DNA of 64,000 nt from Paraphoma chrysanthemicola. Lineage: Eukaryota > Ascomycota > Dothideomycetes > Pleosporales > Phaeosphaeriaceae. Positions 53,514 through 64,000 of the stretch are shown here, one piece after another. The notes under the pieces were generated by a model. It did no database searches. It was given only the letters and a program-made list of their open reading frames with translations, and was not told the DNA's origin. Every line of letters starts with the position of its first letter. The stretch's first letter is position 1. The stretch lies in contig JAGMWG010000022.1 in assembly GCA_020744225.1 (NCBI GenBank), forward strand, positions 186,001 to 250,000. The letters are read 5' to 3'. A program made the translations under genes and the position numbers.

Positions 53514-55916
53514 ATGGCCGCCACCAGCACTCAGAACTTCCAGCCCACCGTCGAGGACTACGACTCCGACCAGAGCGACGGCCGCGTCCGCCGCAAGTCG
53601 TCGACGCCGCCTGCGCAGGCCAACGTCAGCACCAAGCGCAGCAAGGACCTCAACCAGGAGAAGGCGCCCGCTCAGGAGAAGATGGCAGCCAACTTCGACC
53701 TGCGCAGCGACTCTGGGTACTCTAGCTACACGGGCATTTCGAAGAGTTCGGCTGATTCGGCTCCAAGTGCCACCTCGCGAAGCCCGCCCGTCGTGCCTGC
53801 CGCTGCCGCACCCGTCCCGACCCAAAGCCCGGCTCCCAAAGCTCGACGACCAACTGGCGGAGACTCGCGTCAACACAGCAACGAGAGCAGCCCCCGCCAG
53901 CGCATGTCACGCACCGCCTCCGTCTCCTCCAAGCAACAACGCCCCGCTGCTGGCCAGCGCCGCCCGACCGCCTCCCGCCCTCAGGAACCGGAGGAGTGCA
54001 CCAACCCCAACTGCACCGAGTGCCCACCCAGCGCTCTGTCGCAACAACGTCGTCGGGCTGATATGCAGCGACGACCGTCCACTCGAGAGGCCCCACAGTA
54101 TCCCTCGGACCAACGCTCGGTCTACACCCAGTCGTCTGATCCCAACCCACCCGCATCGCCGACATACTACCGACAGCCGGCCCCCTACGCACAGGGTACG
54201 GCTGTCGTCGAGCCTGCGCAGTCACGCCGTCGCTCATCTTCTGTCCGCCCGCGGCCGCAGAGTTTCGCGGGCGATCCCCGGGACCTGTGGCAGGGACCAA
54301 CCGGCTACCCAAGTCCTCCCCACGAGCGATCTCAAGGCCCACCCATCGCCTTCAACAACGCCGGCTACCAGAACATGCCACCCAACATGCAGTATCCCGC
54401 TCATATTCCTCCGTTCATGCATCCGCCACAGCATGGAGCCTTCTACCCCCCTGGCGCGCAGCCTCCCGCATCCTATGAAACGAGACCGCCCATGCTGAGT
54501 CACGGCTCGTCCAACTATGGGCCACGCAGAGGTCCTGCACCGATCGTCACACAGCCAATCGAACCCACCAGGTACTCGGCGAGATTTGGGCCACCGACAC
54601 CTGTCGAGCCTCCTCAGATGATGCGTGCTCCCGGGCCGCGCCTTCTACGGGGCGAAGAGGAAGAAGACGACTCCGAGTCAGGCTCTTCTGATGGAGAAGA
54701 GGCTCAGGCGCAGTACGAGTACGACGAGCGTGAGGAACGCCGTGCTCGCCGCCACGCCCGTGAGGAAGCACAACGCCGTGCCCTCATGCCGCCACCACCT
54801 CCCAAGCGTGACCCTAGCCAGCGACGGCCCCCTCTGCCACATGCGAACACGACGCAGAACATCTACCCGTCTGAACGAGCCAGCCGTGACGGGCGCCGCC
54901 AGTCGGCGTTCATCGTCACGGAGCGGCCTGCTCCACGTGAACGAGAACGTGAACGAGAGCGCGAGCGAGCCCCACGACCGGCTGCTGCTCCACTCCGACG
55001 TGCGTCTGTCAGCCGGCCACCTATGCATCGCCAGTCGCAGTCTGAGTACGACACTCGCAGCACTCGTGTCGTCGTAAACAACAGCAAGAACAATAGACGT
55101 CAGTCGTACCAGACAGAAAAGGTGTACGATGAATACGCCCAGGCCAGAGCCCTTGAAGACCAGTACAATGCCGAGCGTAAGCGCGAGAAGCGAGCTTCGA
55201 GAATCATTCAGGTTCAGGACCGGCGTCCCATGCCTGGTGGTTTCGGGGACGACGACGAAGTGGAGGAAGAGGAGCAACTTCCGCGCCCTATCCTCCGCAA
55301 TCGACGCCAGACGGATGCTTCAGACGTACGCAAAGGAAAGGAACGTCCAGTTGAGATCAAGAACAAGAAGGCAGAGAACGCAGCGGAGGAGTATATTAAG
55401 TCGACGCGCGGTAGCCATGACCCGTATGCCGATCAAATCAACAGGGCTGCCAAGCGGGCATCTCGCATGCCTTCAGTGCCCTCTGATTCAGGTTCTTCTC
55501 AGAGTAACGGTAGCGGCAAAGCCAGCCAGTCTAATCGCACTACAATGACGAGCACCACAAACAACGAGATCCGTCTTCGTCTCCAGAACGGCTCAGCTCC
55601 CGTCAACCTTCAAATCACTGGCGATATGGAGGGTCGCACATTACAATTGGTTCCTGCCGAGAACGGCGCGACCGATCTTGTCATCGGCAACACACGTGGC
55701 GAGACCTCTTACCACAGCGAGAGAGGCAGCGTCATGGGAAACAACAGGAGATCGATCGTTGCAGGCCAAGGACGACGCGACGCTGAAGAAGTATCGGAAC
55801 GAAGCTCACGCACTGGACGCAGCAGACGCGATCATGATGAGATTCGGGAAAGCCGTGATGATCGGGAAGGTCGACGCCACGTCTTGCGACGCAGCCGGAA
55901 CACCACCTATCATTGA
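53514..55916 (+). CDS. Large disordered, Arg/Pro/Ser-rich protein
   Basis: Single exon of 800 residues. The ATG at 53514 (GCAATGGCC) is preferred over the open frame upstream, which lacks an ATG. Most of it is low-complexity. The N-terminus is Ser/Pro/Gln-rich with one Cys cluster (CTNPNCTEC, about residues 161-169). A Pro/Tyr-rich centre follows (YPAHIPPFMHPP), then an acidic patch (EEEEDDSES), an alternating Arg-Glu run (about 480-492) and several charged helices (KVYDEYAQARALEDQYNAE). A compact segment near the C-terminus (IRLRLQNGSAPVNLQITGDM) looks folded and resembles the conserved tail of a widespread but uncharacterised Pezizomycotina protein. No enzyme motif. RNA or cytoskeletal association would fit the composition but is speculation. 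Confidence 0.8.
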   Translation: MAATSTQNFQPTVEDYDSDQSDGRVRRKSSTPPAQANVSTKRSKDLNQEKAPAQEKMAANFDLRSDSGYSSYTGISKSSADSAPSATSRSPPVVPAAAAPVPTQSPAPKARRPTGGDSRQHSNESSPRQRMSRTASVSSKQQRPAAGQRRPTASRPQEPEECTNPNCTECPPSALSQQRRRADMQRRPSTREAPQYPSDQRSVYTQSSDPNPPASPTYYRQPAPYAQGTAVVEPAQSRRRSSSVRPRPQSFAGDPRDLWQGPTGYPSPPHERSQGPPIAFNNAGYQNMPPNMQYPAHIPPFMHPPQHGAFYPPGAQPPASYETRPPMLSHGSSNYGPRRGPAPIVTQPIEPTRYSARFGPPTPVEPPQMMRAPGPRLLRGEEEEDDSESGSSDGEEAQAQYEYDEREERRARRHAREEAQRRALMPPPPPKRDPSQRRPPLPHANTTQNIYPSERASRDGRRQSAFIVTERPAPRERERERERERAPRPAAAPLRRASVSRPPMHRQSQSEYDTRSTRVVVNNSKNNRRQSYQTEKVYDEYAQARALEDQYNAERKREKRASRIIQVQDRRPMPGGFGDDDEVEEEEQLPRPILRNRRQTDASDVRKGKERPVEIKNKKAENAAEEYIKSTRGSHDPYADQINRAAKRASRMPSVPSDSGSSQSNGSGKASQSNRTTMTSTTNNEIRLRLQNGSAPVNLQITGDMEGRTLQLVPAENGATDLVIGNTRGETSYHSERGSVMGNNRRSIVAGQGRRDAEEVSERSSRTGRSRRDHDEIRESRDDREGRRHVLRRSRNTTYH

Positions 55917-58265
55917 AGCGTTCCTGGACTAAACATTTTCGTAATGATGTGTCTTTGTGGTTGGCTCATTTCGATTTTCACAGTTTTTGTCTTTCTGGCT
56001 TTGCTTCGTTTGTCGTCTTCTTTTCTTTTCACGAATCTTTTCTCATTTCATTTCATTTTGGGCGGACAAATCTTACCAAAAGTTCCATGCGAGGAAAACT
56101 GGTCTCACAACCAATTTCTCCGCGAAAAGTTGGTCCGATTCTTCTCATTCTGGAAATTGGCACGATTTCCCACTTGCGTTTTGTTAGTTTGTTTGTTTGC
56201 TGCGTTCCCTCGCGACAGTGCAGGTCACATTGTTATTGTTTGCTAGAACTGGAACGCTCACGCACACCAACACTTGCATGCGTGGGAGTCGAAACCTCGC
56301 CCAGATTGTACGCTTTACTTGCACATTTTGGCACTTGGTCTTGAGCGTCGGCATTTTTTCTTCAAAGCATCTTCTACACCATTTTTTCTCAGCACGCATT
56401 ATACCTGCTTCCGGCTCAACACCGGGAGCCTTCTTTTGGTGGATCTTAATACCCATTTGGCTTGTCGACTTTGTTTCCTTTTGGATGTTGCAGCAAGCGA
56501 GCGAGCGATGATGATATGACGGCATGTTTGGACACCACGATGATGACGCAGCGTTGTAATTTTTTTCTTTTCTTTTTTTTCTTGCTGCGAAGGAACAGCT
56601 TTGGAAACATAGTAGTCTAGTCAGTCACGTACACGAGAGCGAAACAGAGCAGCCAGTCTGCCCCGTAGTACCTCTCGAGTACACGCACACGCCCAGGCGA
56701 ACATTTACAAGACACACACCTTTTCAGCAGAGAATAATCACGCACTCCTACCGCATGCATCCGTGACGCGTTTACCTTTCAGCTCAGACATGTTTCCTTT
56801 TTTCCCGCGCTTGCTGACTGCATACGGCGAGCACTTTTCTCGCATGCATCGCACCACCAGCGCCTTACTCGTTCCGTCCCGGCTGCCAAATCCCCGACAT
56901 GAAACCGTCAGACTCGATTCGTCGAGATCGTCAACATACTTACTTTCTTCCCCATGCGCGCGACCAGGGCAAGACTAGTTGCAAGCCACTGACTGTGCAA
57001 GCCACCCACACTTCGATTCGACGCGAGACGCAGACGTCTCACGTCACGTCGCGTTGCGTTCTTCGACGCGGATTCTTCGGGTCGTGGTTTCGAAGCTAAA
57101 ACACACGTCCCGCGAACCCGTCTCGCCGTCGCAGGAGCCGAGTTGCATGTACCGGTATGGGACGTGCGTTGGGGATATCGTGTGACGGGTCTGGAAACGG
57201 ATGGATGGGGCCGACATGGGATGGGCCGATGGGGTGGGTGGCATGGAATTGGAGTCAGTCTCTGGGATAGGGGTAGGGGTGTTAATCGGAGAGTTTGTTG
57301 CTTGGGTCGGTAAGATTGGGAAAGGCAGGGGTAAGGGTGCGAGAAATGCAGGATGAAACATGGAAGTTGGGATTGATGAGGGGTGGAAGGTAAATGATAG
57401 TGCACGTGATGGTGCGTGGGTGTAGTGGGATGCGAGGTACGAATGTTCACTTTGGAGGGGAAGGAGGGCTTGTGGTGGTGTAAGAATAGAGGATTGGGTT
57501 GGATGCGAACTATGAGGAAGGAGCAATGTGGTTTTTGTATTTGTGGTTTTGGAGGTTGGATCGGACTAACACTGTTTTGCGTATGATGCGAGAGTAGGTC
57601 GGGATACGGGTCGCAGGTCAGGAAGTGATGGACGTGGTTCGGATCGGCTCGAGGTGTTCGAGCGCTTTGGAGTTGAGTGCTTAGGAAAGGCGGTGGGAAC
57701 GTGGAAGAAAAGAGATCGAGAGGGGAATGATGGGGGACAAATAAGTTATGATACATGGCGGACGATAAATTATCGGCAATGGTCGCTCGAAGACGAAGTG
57801 TCAAGGTATGAAGGTAAGGATTTAGGTAGTGTCGGCTTTCTACATTCAAATTGTATCCCGTATGTAGCATTACTGTACACGCTAGTACTATATATGGCGA
57901 CCACAGGATTACGTGGCGTTACAATCCGAGGCATCAACTTAGTGTACGTGAAGAAGCTCGTCAATTAACTCACTGCTCAATTCTCAAATGTACTTCTCGT
58001 GCCCACGGGGAGGATTCAGGACACCCATTTTCGCCCACTCTGTTGGCCAAAGCGTGCGATTTCCAATACACAGTGTTTCTGCCGGAGGCCATATTCAGAG
58101 TGACAGGTCATGTGTGAGATGTTAAGCGCGCGAGGGGAGGCAAGGAGGCTAGCTTGGTTACACGACCAATACGGTCAACAGCATCTCATCTCAACAACTA
58201 CGGGGCATAATATCCCTCTTATCGCCGCTTACCTAGGGACCAAATTCAACTCCTGAACAGGAAGC
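55917..58265. other. 2.3 kb intergenic region with strand-asymmetric tracts
   Basis: Begins with a T-rich 3' UTR-like stretch (55940-56600, including T-runs at 56560-56580). Between about 57180 and 57780 the plus strand is very rich in G and poor in C (GGATGGG, GGGGTAGGGGTG, GGTGGAAGG). This keeps a 320-codon antisense frame open (56908-57870) that has the composition of chance. No RNA gene recognised. Confidence 0.45.
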
Positions 58266-59999
58266 ATGGGCTCTCAAATGCCCAACACTGACTCGAAGCT
58301 CGCTGTCGGCAGTTCTGATGCTATCGGCACTCAATCACCTGACCCTCTAGCAGAGCGCAGCTCCTTGGACGTTTTCTCTAATGAGATTCTGTTCATGATA
58401 TTTCATGTCATCCATAACGAAGTCCAATTCAACTTCGACAATGATCCAGCGCCTTCTGACCCAGCTTACTTCCGATGGGCTAATCCCATCCACGGCCTTG
58501 TGGACAGCACCTCAAGACAGCCGACCCTTCATACCTCCCGGAGACTATCTCAATCCAGCATCTCTGCTATCGCAAATCTATCACGTACATGCAAACGCTA
58601 CAAAGCACTCGTGCAACCCCTGCTGTTCCGGTCCCCCGTCCTCTCCATCGGCCCAACACATCGCTTGGACGAGAAATCCTCTCTGCACCTGTTGGTACGA
58701 ACTCTTTTCGAACAACCTGAGCTGCGCAAATATATTTCGATGCTACGCATTGACATTGCCCACGAAGGGATGAGTCCAATCAGTATGCCAGCATTTGTAC
58801 CCGAACCAGTCGCTCTTTCGTATCGCGTAGCAAGCTATATTGATTCCGTCACCTGGCTCAGTCGAGGTGCAAAACCCGGGTGGAAATGGCAGTTGCAAAA
58901 GCTGCGTCCGCTGCCTTTTTGCGCGCTCGCAATATCCCTCCTCCCGAATCTGCGCGAGCTGTGTCTCCCAGCACAGGCCCGGGGAAAACCTATCTTCGCA
59001 GACCTATTCTGGGTAACGAAATTTCTCGGAGATGCTACTTTCGACATAAATGTCAGAATGTTAGCGCAGTGTCCCGGTCTGGCCAACTTGACACACGTCA
59101 AAGTCTGCTCGCTTGAGACGGTCATGCAGGATCCATTCATGCAGATTGAGACGCTGAATAGCCTGGATATCTCGCTTAACCACTCGTCTATGGACGTTCC
59201 AGTCGCCGAATGTGCACTCGCACGTATCACTGTTCTCCGGCTAGACTGCAATCTAGGCATAGCACAATCGCCATGGAGACGTAGTTTAAATCGAGCCTGT
59301 AGTTCGCTCGCGTCGATCCTCCCGGCGTTCACCAATCTCTCGACTCTAGAACTGTATGACAACTCAAACAACTGTGATTATGAGGAGTCAACATCGCATT
59401 GCACCAATTTCAGGACTCTAGAGAGGTACGCCACTTTGAACAGCATCTGGTACGAAAAGCCAATATTGGTAGACGACATCTTCCGCAGCCTCGTTCAAAG
59501 CCTGACTTCGCCTCAATCGACGCTGCGCAAGTTGGAACTCCCACGCGGCTCGTGGATACCGCATGATTTATTCACTTCCACTCTCCCTCCAGATGTAACA
59601 TCTCCAAACGATAGCGAAATAGAGCACCAGCATAGCGCAAATACCGGCCCGATTACAGACTTCTCTGGCTTTGAGACACTCGAGGAGTTGATCATACATT
59701 CAACAGCCATTATTTCGAAGGGCATGGGGGACACGCAAGTCGCAGACCCAGAATCAACGCTGCCGCGATCGGTTAGAAAATTCACCGTGTATGGTGCACA
59801 TGATGGATTGTGGGGATGGATCAGTGCGATTTTGGAACTTCGTGGCTCATACTTCACGTGTTTGAAGTCGATTACCTTGTGGAAAGAGGGGGCTGTGCCA
59901 GGGTTAGAGCTTTCGACTGTGGCGGAGTTGAAAGGCAGCCGTGAAGTGCTCTGGCAAACGATTTGGGACAGCAGAGTGAAACTAAAGGGGGACGTGTAG
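58266..59999 (+). CDS. F-box protein (separate subfamily)
   Basis: Single exon of 577 residues. The F-box-like segment (SSLDVFSNEILFMIFHVI, residues about 32-49) is interrupted by an insert rich in Asp/Pro. It resumes with ISAIANLSRTCKRYKALVQPLLFRSPVLS (about 100-128). The body has irregular leucine-rich repeats (LPNLRELCLP, FTNLSTLELYDNS, LRKLELPRG, FETLEELIIHS). It is not close to the duplicated F-box pair: the FDPRTAH and WHG blocks are missing. By family, an SCF ubiquitin-ligase adaptor; substrate unknown. Its 3' end faces the HeLo-like/ankyrin gene 276 bp away. Confidence 0.82.
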   Translation: MGSQMPNTDSKLAVGSSDAIGTQSPDPLAERSSLDVFSNEILFMIFHVIHNEVQFNFDNDPAPSDPAYFRWANPIHGLVDSTSRQPTLHTSRRLSQSSISAIANLSRTCKRYKALVQPLLFRSPVLSIGPTHRLDEKSSLHLLVRTLFEQPELRKYISMLRIDIAHEGMSPISMPAFVPEPVALSYRVASYIDSVTWLSRGAKPGWKWQLQKLRPLPFCALAISLLPNLRELCLPAQARGKPIFADLFWVTKFLGDATFDINVRMLAQCPGLANLTHVKVCSLETVMQDPFMQIETLNSLDISLNHSSMDVPVAECALARITVLRLDCNLGIAQSPWRRSLNRACSSLASILPAFTNLSTLELYDNSNNCDYEESTSHCTNFRTLERYATLNSIWYEKPILVDDIFRSLVQSLTSPQSTLRKLELPRGSWIPHDLFTSTLPPDVTSPNDSEIEHQHSANTGPITDFSGFETLEELIIHSTAIISKGMGDTQVADPESTLPRSVRKFTVYGAHDGLWGWISAILELRGSYFTCLKSITLWKEGAVPGLELSTVAELKGSREVLWQTIWDSRVKLKGDV

Positions 60000-60275
60000 T
60001 TGATGATAGGTGCATCAATTAAATTGCAGCATACTATTCGGATTCGTCTAATTTTGACCTTGTGCAAAGAAAGACGCGGGTATACCTATACAGGACATGG
60101 AAGATGTTGAACTCAAGCGAATGGTGCTGAGAACACTAATTGAGAATGTCATATAATCTTTCAATTCTTGTTCGTGAATTGTTTACTGACGATTTTACAT
60201 GTGGACGCTCGATGGCAAGTTCCCTCCTTCACTCTAATCACAGGCATTTTTCGAAAGTCGGCCAAATCACCCGGT

Positions 60276-62565
60276 TCAGCGAGAGGACAAGGTCGATGCA
60301 CTGAATGGAAGCTGAGAACTCTGACTGCTCCAAAAAGCTTTTCTAGACTCTTGTTGATTGATTAACCTTCGATGCCGTACGAGTAGCTCCGACACCCTTG
60401 GCGGACCCTTCGCCATAAGTTGCTGCTCTCGTTGTTCACAGCGGGCACCTCTACGTAGTAGTATGTCTACGATTTGTAGACTGAATGGGTTCTGCGAGTA
60501 AGCCGCTTTGATTGCCATGCTAAGCACCGAAACGCCATTTTGATCCTTCTTGTTCGGAGAAGCGCCGTTGTTGAGGAGGAGGGTGATGATGTTCACATCT
60601 GCACCTACACGCTTGTTGTCGTTCTGGTTCGCGTCCAGCCAGTCTTCAGACAGTGCGCAATCTTGGTTAACGACCATGGCAAGAGCCAGATCTCGAATGA
60701 GCGCTGAGACGCTATCTTTAGCCAGTTCGAAGAAAAGCTCCAGGATTGGTTTACACCTGCGCTTAGTGGCAAGGATGAAAGGATGAACCGTCCATTTCAA
60801 GGGAACCAAGGGTTGGCCTAGGGAAAGCAGGTACTCAACCACTGATGCCTTCTTGGCCATGCACGCCAACTGTAAGGCTGTTGGCACACACTCTACTATA
60901 CCAGTAGAAGCTGCCAAGTCCCTGAACGCTGCAGCGTGTGCAATCGTCGGGTCGTCCCGAATGCTCTGTGTCCAGCATGTTTGCACGGCAGCACCATTGA
61001 GAGACATGGCATCTTCTGCTGCAGAGATCCTAGTTTTCGACTTCAGGAGTCCATCGGCTAAGTCGACCATGAACTTACTTCCGCGCATCAGCCCGAGCAC
61101 TTGCATCACAACTCCAAATAGGGACCGCTCGTGGTTGTATAGACTTTCAAGCATAAGAGCCACGTCTGGACAGGCGATAGTATGAACGGGACGGCTGAGC
61201 ATATTGCACCAAGTCTCATCTTTCACCAGCACGACTGCCGCACTAGGATCTCCTTGCCGCATCTGCGAGAAAAGTTCTACACTTTGGCTGGTAGCGGATG
61301 TGTATATTCCAGGCCGGACTAGTAAGTCGCCAGAGTCCACTCGCATCGCAGATGTGTCGTGTTCTGAAGTTGCAGCACCTTGGGTAGGTGCTGGGTCGAC
61401 GGCCAACTTGGCGTTCTTCGATATGGACTTGCGCTCTATGTCTAAGACTACACGAGCCAGTTGTAACTCCGCAGGTCCGGCCTCGAAAGACATAACGGCA
61501 ATGTGGGAAGGGACGTCTGTGACAGGAAGCTGGACATCTGTAAAACTGGTCGCCTCAGCATTTGTTGCTTCAGAAAGGCCCCACTGATCATCGTCGAAAG
61601 TATCATTCATGTCGAAGTAAATGCTAGATGGTCCATTCGTACTCTCATCTGACGAACGATTCTGAATGTGCCTGATGTCCTCTGTAGAGTCCCGTGTGAT
61701 CACGGAGCCGTTCGCCGTGGAACTCAAATCGGTTTCGATGTCCACATCTTGTTTTGTACCGCTGTGCGCGGTCATATCGTTATTGTAGGTAACGCTTGTT
61801 TCGATTGAAGCTTTTGCATGTCTGATAGTAGATTTTCTTTGCACTTGATGGACCGGCAATTGAGTAACCCGAAAATTGCGCTTGTATACATAGGACGTGA
61901 ACGGATCGTTCTCGAACGCGAGGGGAGCGTACCCCAGCTCACAGCTCTCGATACTGTGCACACTAGCCGCATCATCCGAGCAGTGAGATAGGCGCGTGGG
62001 AACGATACTGCGTACGCTTTCTTCGACACTCTGGAATACAGGCTCCCTGATCGACAACATTTCAGCTCGATCTGATCCCGAAGGCCTACTCTCGTCAATG
62101 GATATTTGCAGTACATGCTTTGCAGACGTACAACTGTATCACCTCCAGCAAGAGGGTTAGTGCGCACACTTGACGCTGTATGCGATCTTGATGCTCGCGG
62201 AGCAACGCATCGTTCCAAAGTATCTTTGTTCGTCGTCGCAAAGTACTGTATTTCGGCGTAGGCTTCAAGGAGGCCAGGTCTTTCTCCAGCTCAGCCATGA
62301 AAAGCTGGCCAGCATAAATCGACATTTGTAATCGTTCTCCGAGCTCCTCATAATCATCCAGTCCGTCAAGGTTGTTCGCCGCCCATCTCTCAATCCGCGA
62401 CCATGCTAGTTCTACAGTGCGACAATCTTGAATGACTGAGAGAATGGATAATTTAGCCTGCCGATATCGCTCGATCAAGCAGTGCAAAGTCTGCACTATG
62501 GTTCCGCACTTGAATGCAAGGTTGCCAGCAGCACTTGCTATAGAAAGGACGGACACTGGATCCAT
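60276..62565 (-). CDS. HeLo-like N-terminal domain plus ankyrin repeats, second gene
   Basis: Two exons, 62565-62132 and 62085-60276. The 46 bp intron (GTACGT donor, GAGTAG acceptor, phase 2) gives about 747 residues. The start MDPVSVLSIASAAGNLAFKC is typical of the HeLo-like N-terminal domain, which runs to about residue 140. About 300 residues without a known domain follow, Ser/Thr/Asp-rich and probably disordered. The C-terminal 250 residues carry ankyrin-like repeats: PTALQLACMAKKASVVEYLL, HPFILATKRRCKPILELFF, INIxTLLLNNGASPNKKDQNG-type and SLQIVDILLRRGARC. Same layout as the gene at 28699-30612, with low identity. No NACHT. A recognition or cell-death role is inferred from the family only. 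Confidence 0.82.
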
Positions 62566-64000
62566 CGCGTATTCAGGTCGTTATACTATGGTAATGATTG
62601 ATTTTGAACGTTCTGGCGCGACAGAGATCGTCTTCAGACTGCGAGGCCGCGGATTATCACTATTGGCATGATGCAGGCTATGCTGCGCCCTGGTGTCAGG
62701 CTGCGTATGCGTGTTCTGTCGGCCTCCACACGAGGTCAAAGTTGCAATGCTGAAGACAGATCATCTACAGTCTGTTACGATCGTGTACTCGGATGTTTTG
62801 CGCGGCTCGAGCAGAGACGGTGGGTACGTGTCCGCATCGTCTTTCGTAGCTGAGCGGGGAATACATCTAGGTCACTCGATCATGCTTGCAGAAGTGCGAG
62901 GCTACTGCGACCACATGCAGAGAAGTCACCTGGGAACAGCCTTTGGCTAAGGCTAATGCACGCCCGCGAATTGCATGTGGGGGCTGTGTGCCACCTCGCC
63001 CTGCTTGTGCAGGCTGAACAGCTACCAGCAGAATGTACAACAAAAGACATGACTCGGTCGTGCCCGCATCTGACTTCAATTGCGATTTAGTATGCTTCAG
63101 AGAGCAGTTTTGTTGTGCTTCGCGGCTGCATTACCTCTTGAAAGCTGCAAGCAGCTTCAGCCAGGAGGGCTCCCGATGCTGATACGCGCTGCGTGACTGG
63201 CTGAGCAACATTATATGCGTCACGTCGACCCACGTATAGAGGACTATCATTCCGGAACCTAGGCGCAATTAGTGTTCGAATCAGAGAAGAAGTGTAGTCC
63301 ATACTGCTAGAGAAGACGATGCGGGCTCAGCCGGCGCGAAAGTGGATGTCACGCCGTCAAACAAGCGTGAAATTTAGCGCATCATGCTAAATACACAGGA
63401 TCCCGTGTCTTGATGCAATAGATAGAGAAAGATCGCACAGGAAGCGTTCAGCTCACGTGTGTTAAGGCGCAAAGAGGACTCTGCCCAGGTTCGCTCGAAA
63501 ACGAACTTTGAAAAGCTGATTGGTCGGACGATGCGAGAGCTTGGAAGTTGCACGTGACAAGAGCAAGTACCGCCAGCAGCACTACGATCATTCACACTAC
63601 TAATACCATGATGATCAAAGAAGCTCTGCCTTGGTATTGAATTTCGCGTGCAGTGTCCGTTTTCTTTAGTCGTGCACCACTACCACTAGAGATAAGTGCC
63701 TCAAGAAGTGCCAGCGATTAATGCTTCCGAGTAAAATTACTCGAACACGCAATTTGGCGCTGAAGCACTCCCGGACGTCTTGAACATGCGTTTTAGAAGA
63801 ATACACTTGCTGATAATATTACATTGCAGGTGCAGAAGACAATGCCAATGGTAAATTGATGTATGTTGGGGGGTGTCTGACTCAGTTACTGGCGCCCAAG
63901 TTCTTTCTCGGGACACGAGATTATTGAAGTGGTAGCATAGCTCTGTCCTCCACCTTTTTATTAGCTCTGCGCTCCACCTTTGTATGACTCGTGAAAGGAT
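62566..64000. other. Right-end intergenic region
   Basis: 1.4 kb upstream of the HeLo-like/ankyrin gene. Short frames only, no recognised gene or structural RNA. Ends with an imperfect tandem repeat (63938-63985). Confidence 0.45.
63938..63985. repeat. 24-bp imperfect tandem repeat, two units
   Basis: Two adjacent 24-bp units, both starting TAGCTCTG and carrying CTCCACCTTT, differing at three positions. No gene overlaps it. Confidence 0.8.

Noticed and set aside
53401..54498. 365-codon plus-strand frame overlapping the disordered protein
   Set aside because: It is the shifted frame of the real gene at 53514-55916 in C-rich DNA, and ends in the middle of it.
54678..55277. 199-codon minus-strand frame
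   Set aside because: Shadow of the Arg/Glu-rich part of the gene on the plus strand.
56908..57870. 320-codon minus-strand frame rich in His, Pro, Ser and Leu
   Set aside because: Composition follows the local C-rich skew; no domain, and its pattern is repetitive PHxP/TPxP. Treated as a by-product of strand asymmetry.

Overview
This window is nuclear DNA of a filamentous ascomycete (Pezizomycotina). The evidence is short introns (mostly 43-70 bp) with GTAAGT/GTATGT donors and CTAAC-type branch points, dispersed single 5S rRNA genes, and families largely confined to these fungi: HET, HeLo/HeLo-like, Clr5, fungal-type peptidase S41 and fungal F-box proteins. A dothideomycete is my guess; the sequence does not settle the class. 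Spliced models below were built by hand from splice signals and reading-frame continuity.

Layout. 0-8.3 kb: the 3' part of a peptidase S41 gene, then (minus strand) a long gene that probably joins a HeLo-like N-terminus, a degenerate kinase domain, two IQ motifs and a trypsin-like protease, then a DUF1304 membrane protein. 9-18 kb and 33-41 kb: two facing, diverged copies of one segment, each holding an F-box gene, a seven-finger C2H2 gene convergent to it, an acidic orphan gene, an amino-acid-permease remnant and a 5S rRNA gene. 20-33 kb, between the arms: a cysteine-rich secreted protein, a DDHD-type phospholipase, two conserved hypothetical genes (one with a GC-AG intron), a HeLo-like/ankyrin gene and a broken HET-domain gene. 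42-50 kb: a tandem pair of small orphan genes, a proline-rich membrane-anchored protein, a four-helix membrane protein and a Clr5-domain gene. 49.5-53.5 kb: no convincing gene. 53.5-64 kb: a long disordered protein, another F-box protein and a second HeLo-like/ankyrin gene.

Themes. Three genes with HeLo or HeLo-like N-termini and one HET pseudogene make the window rich in the vocabulary of fungal self/non-self recognition and regulated cell death. The two main observations are the probable HeLo-pseudokinase-IQ-protease fusion (2240-6771) and the inverted segmental duplication, in which the 5S gene stayed almost identical while everything around it diverged or decayed.
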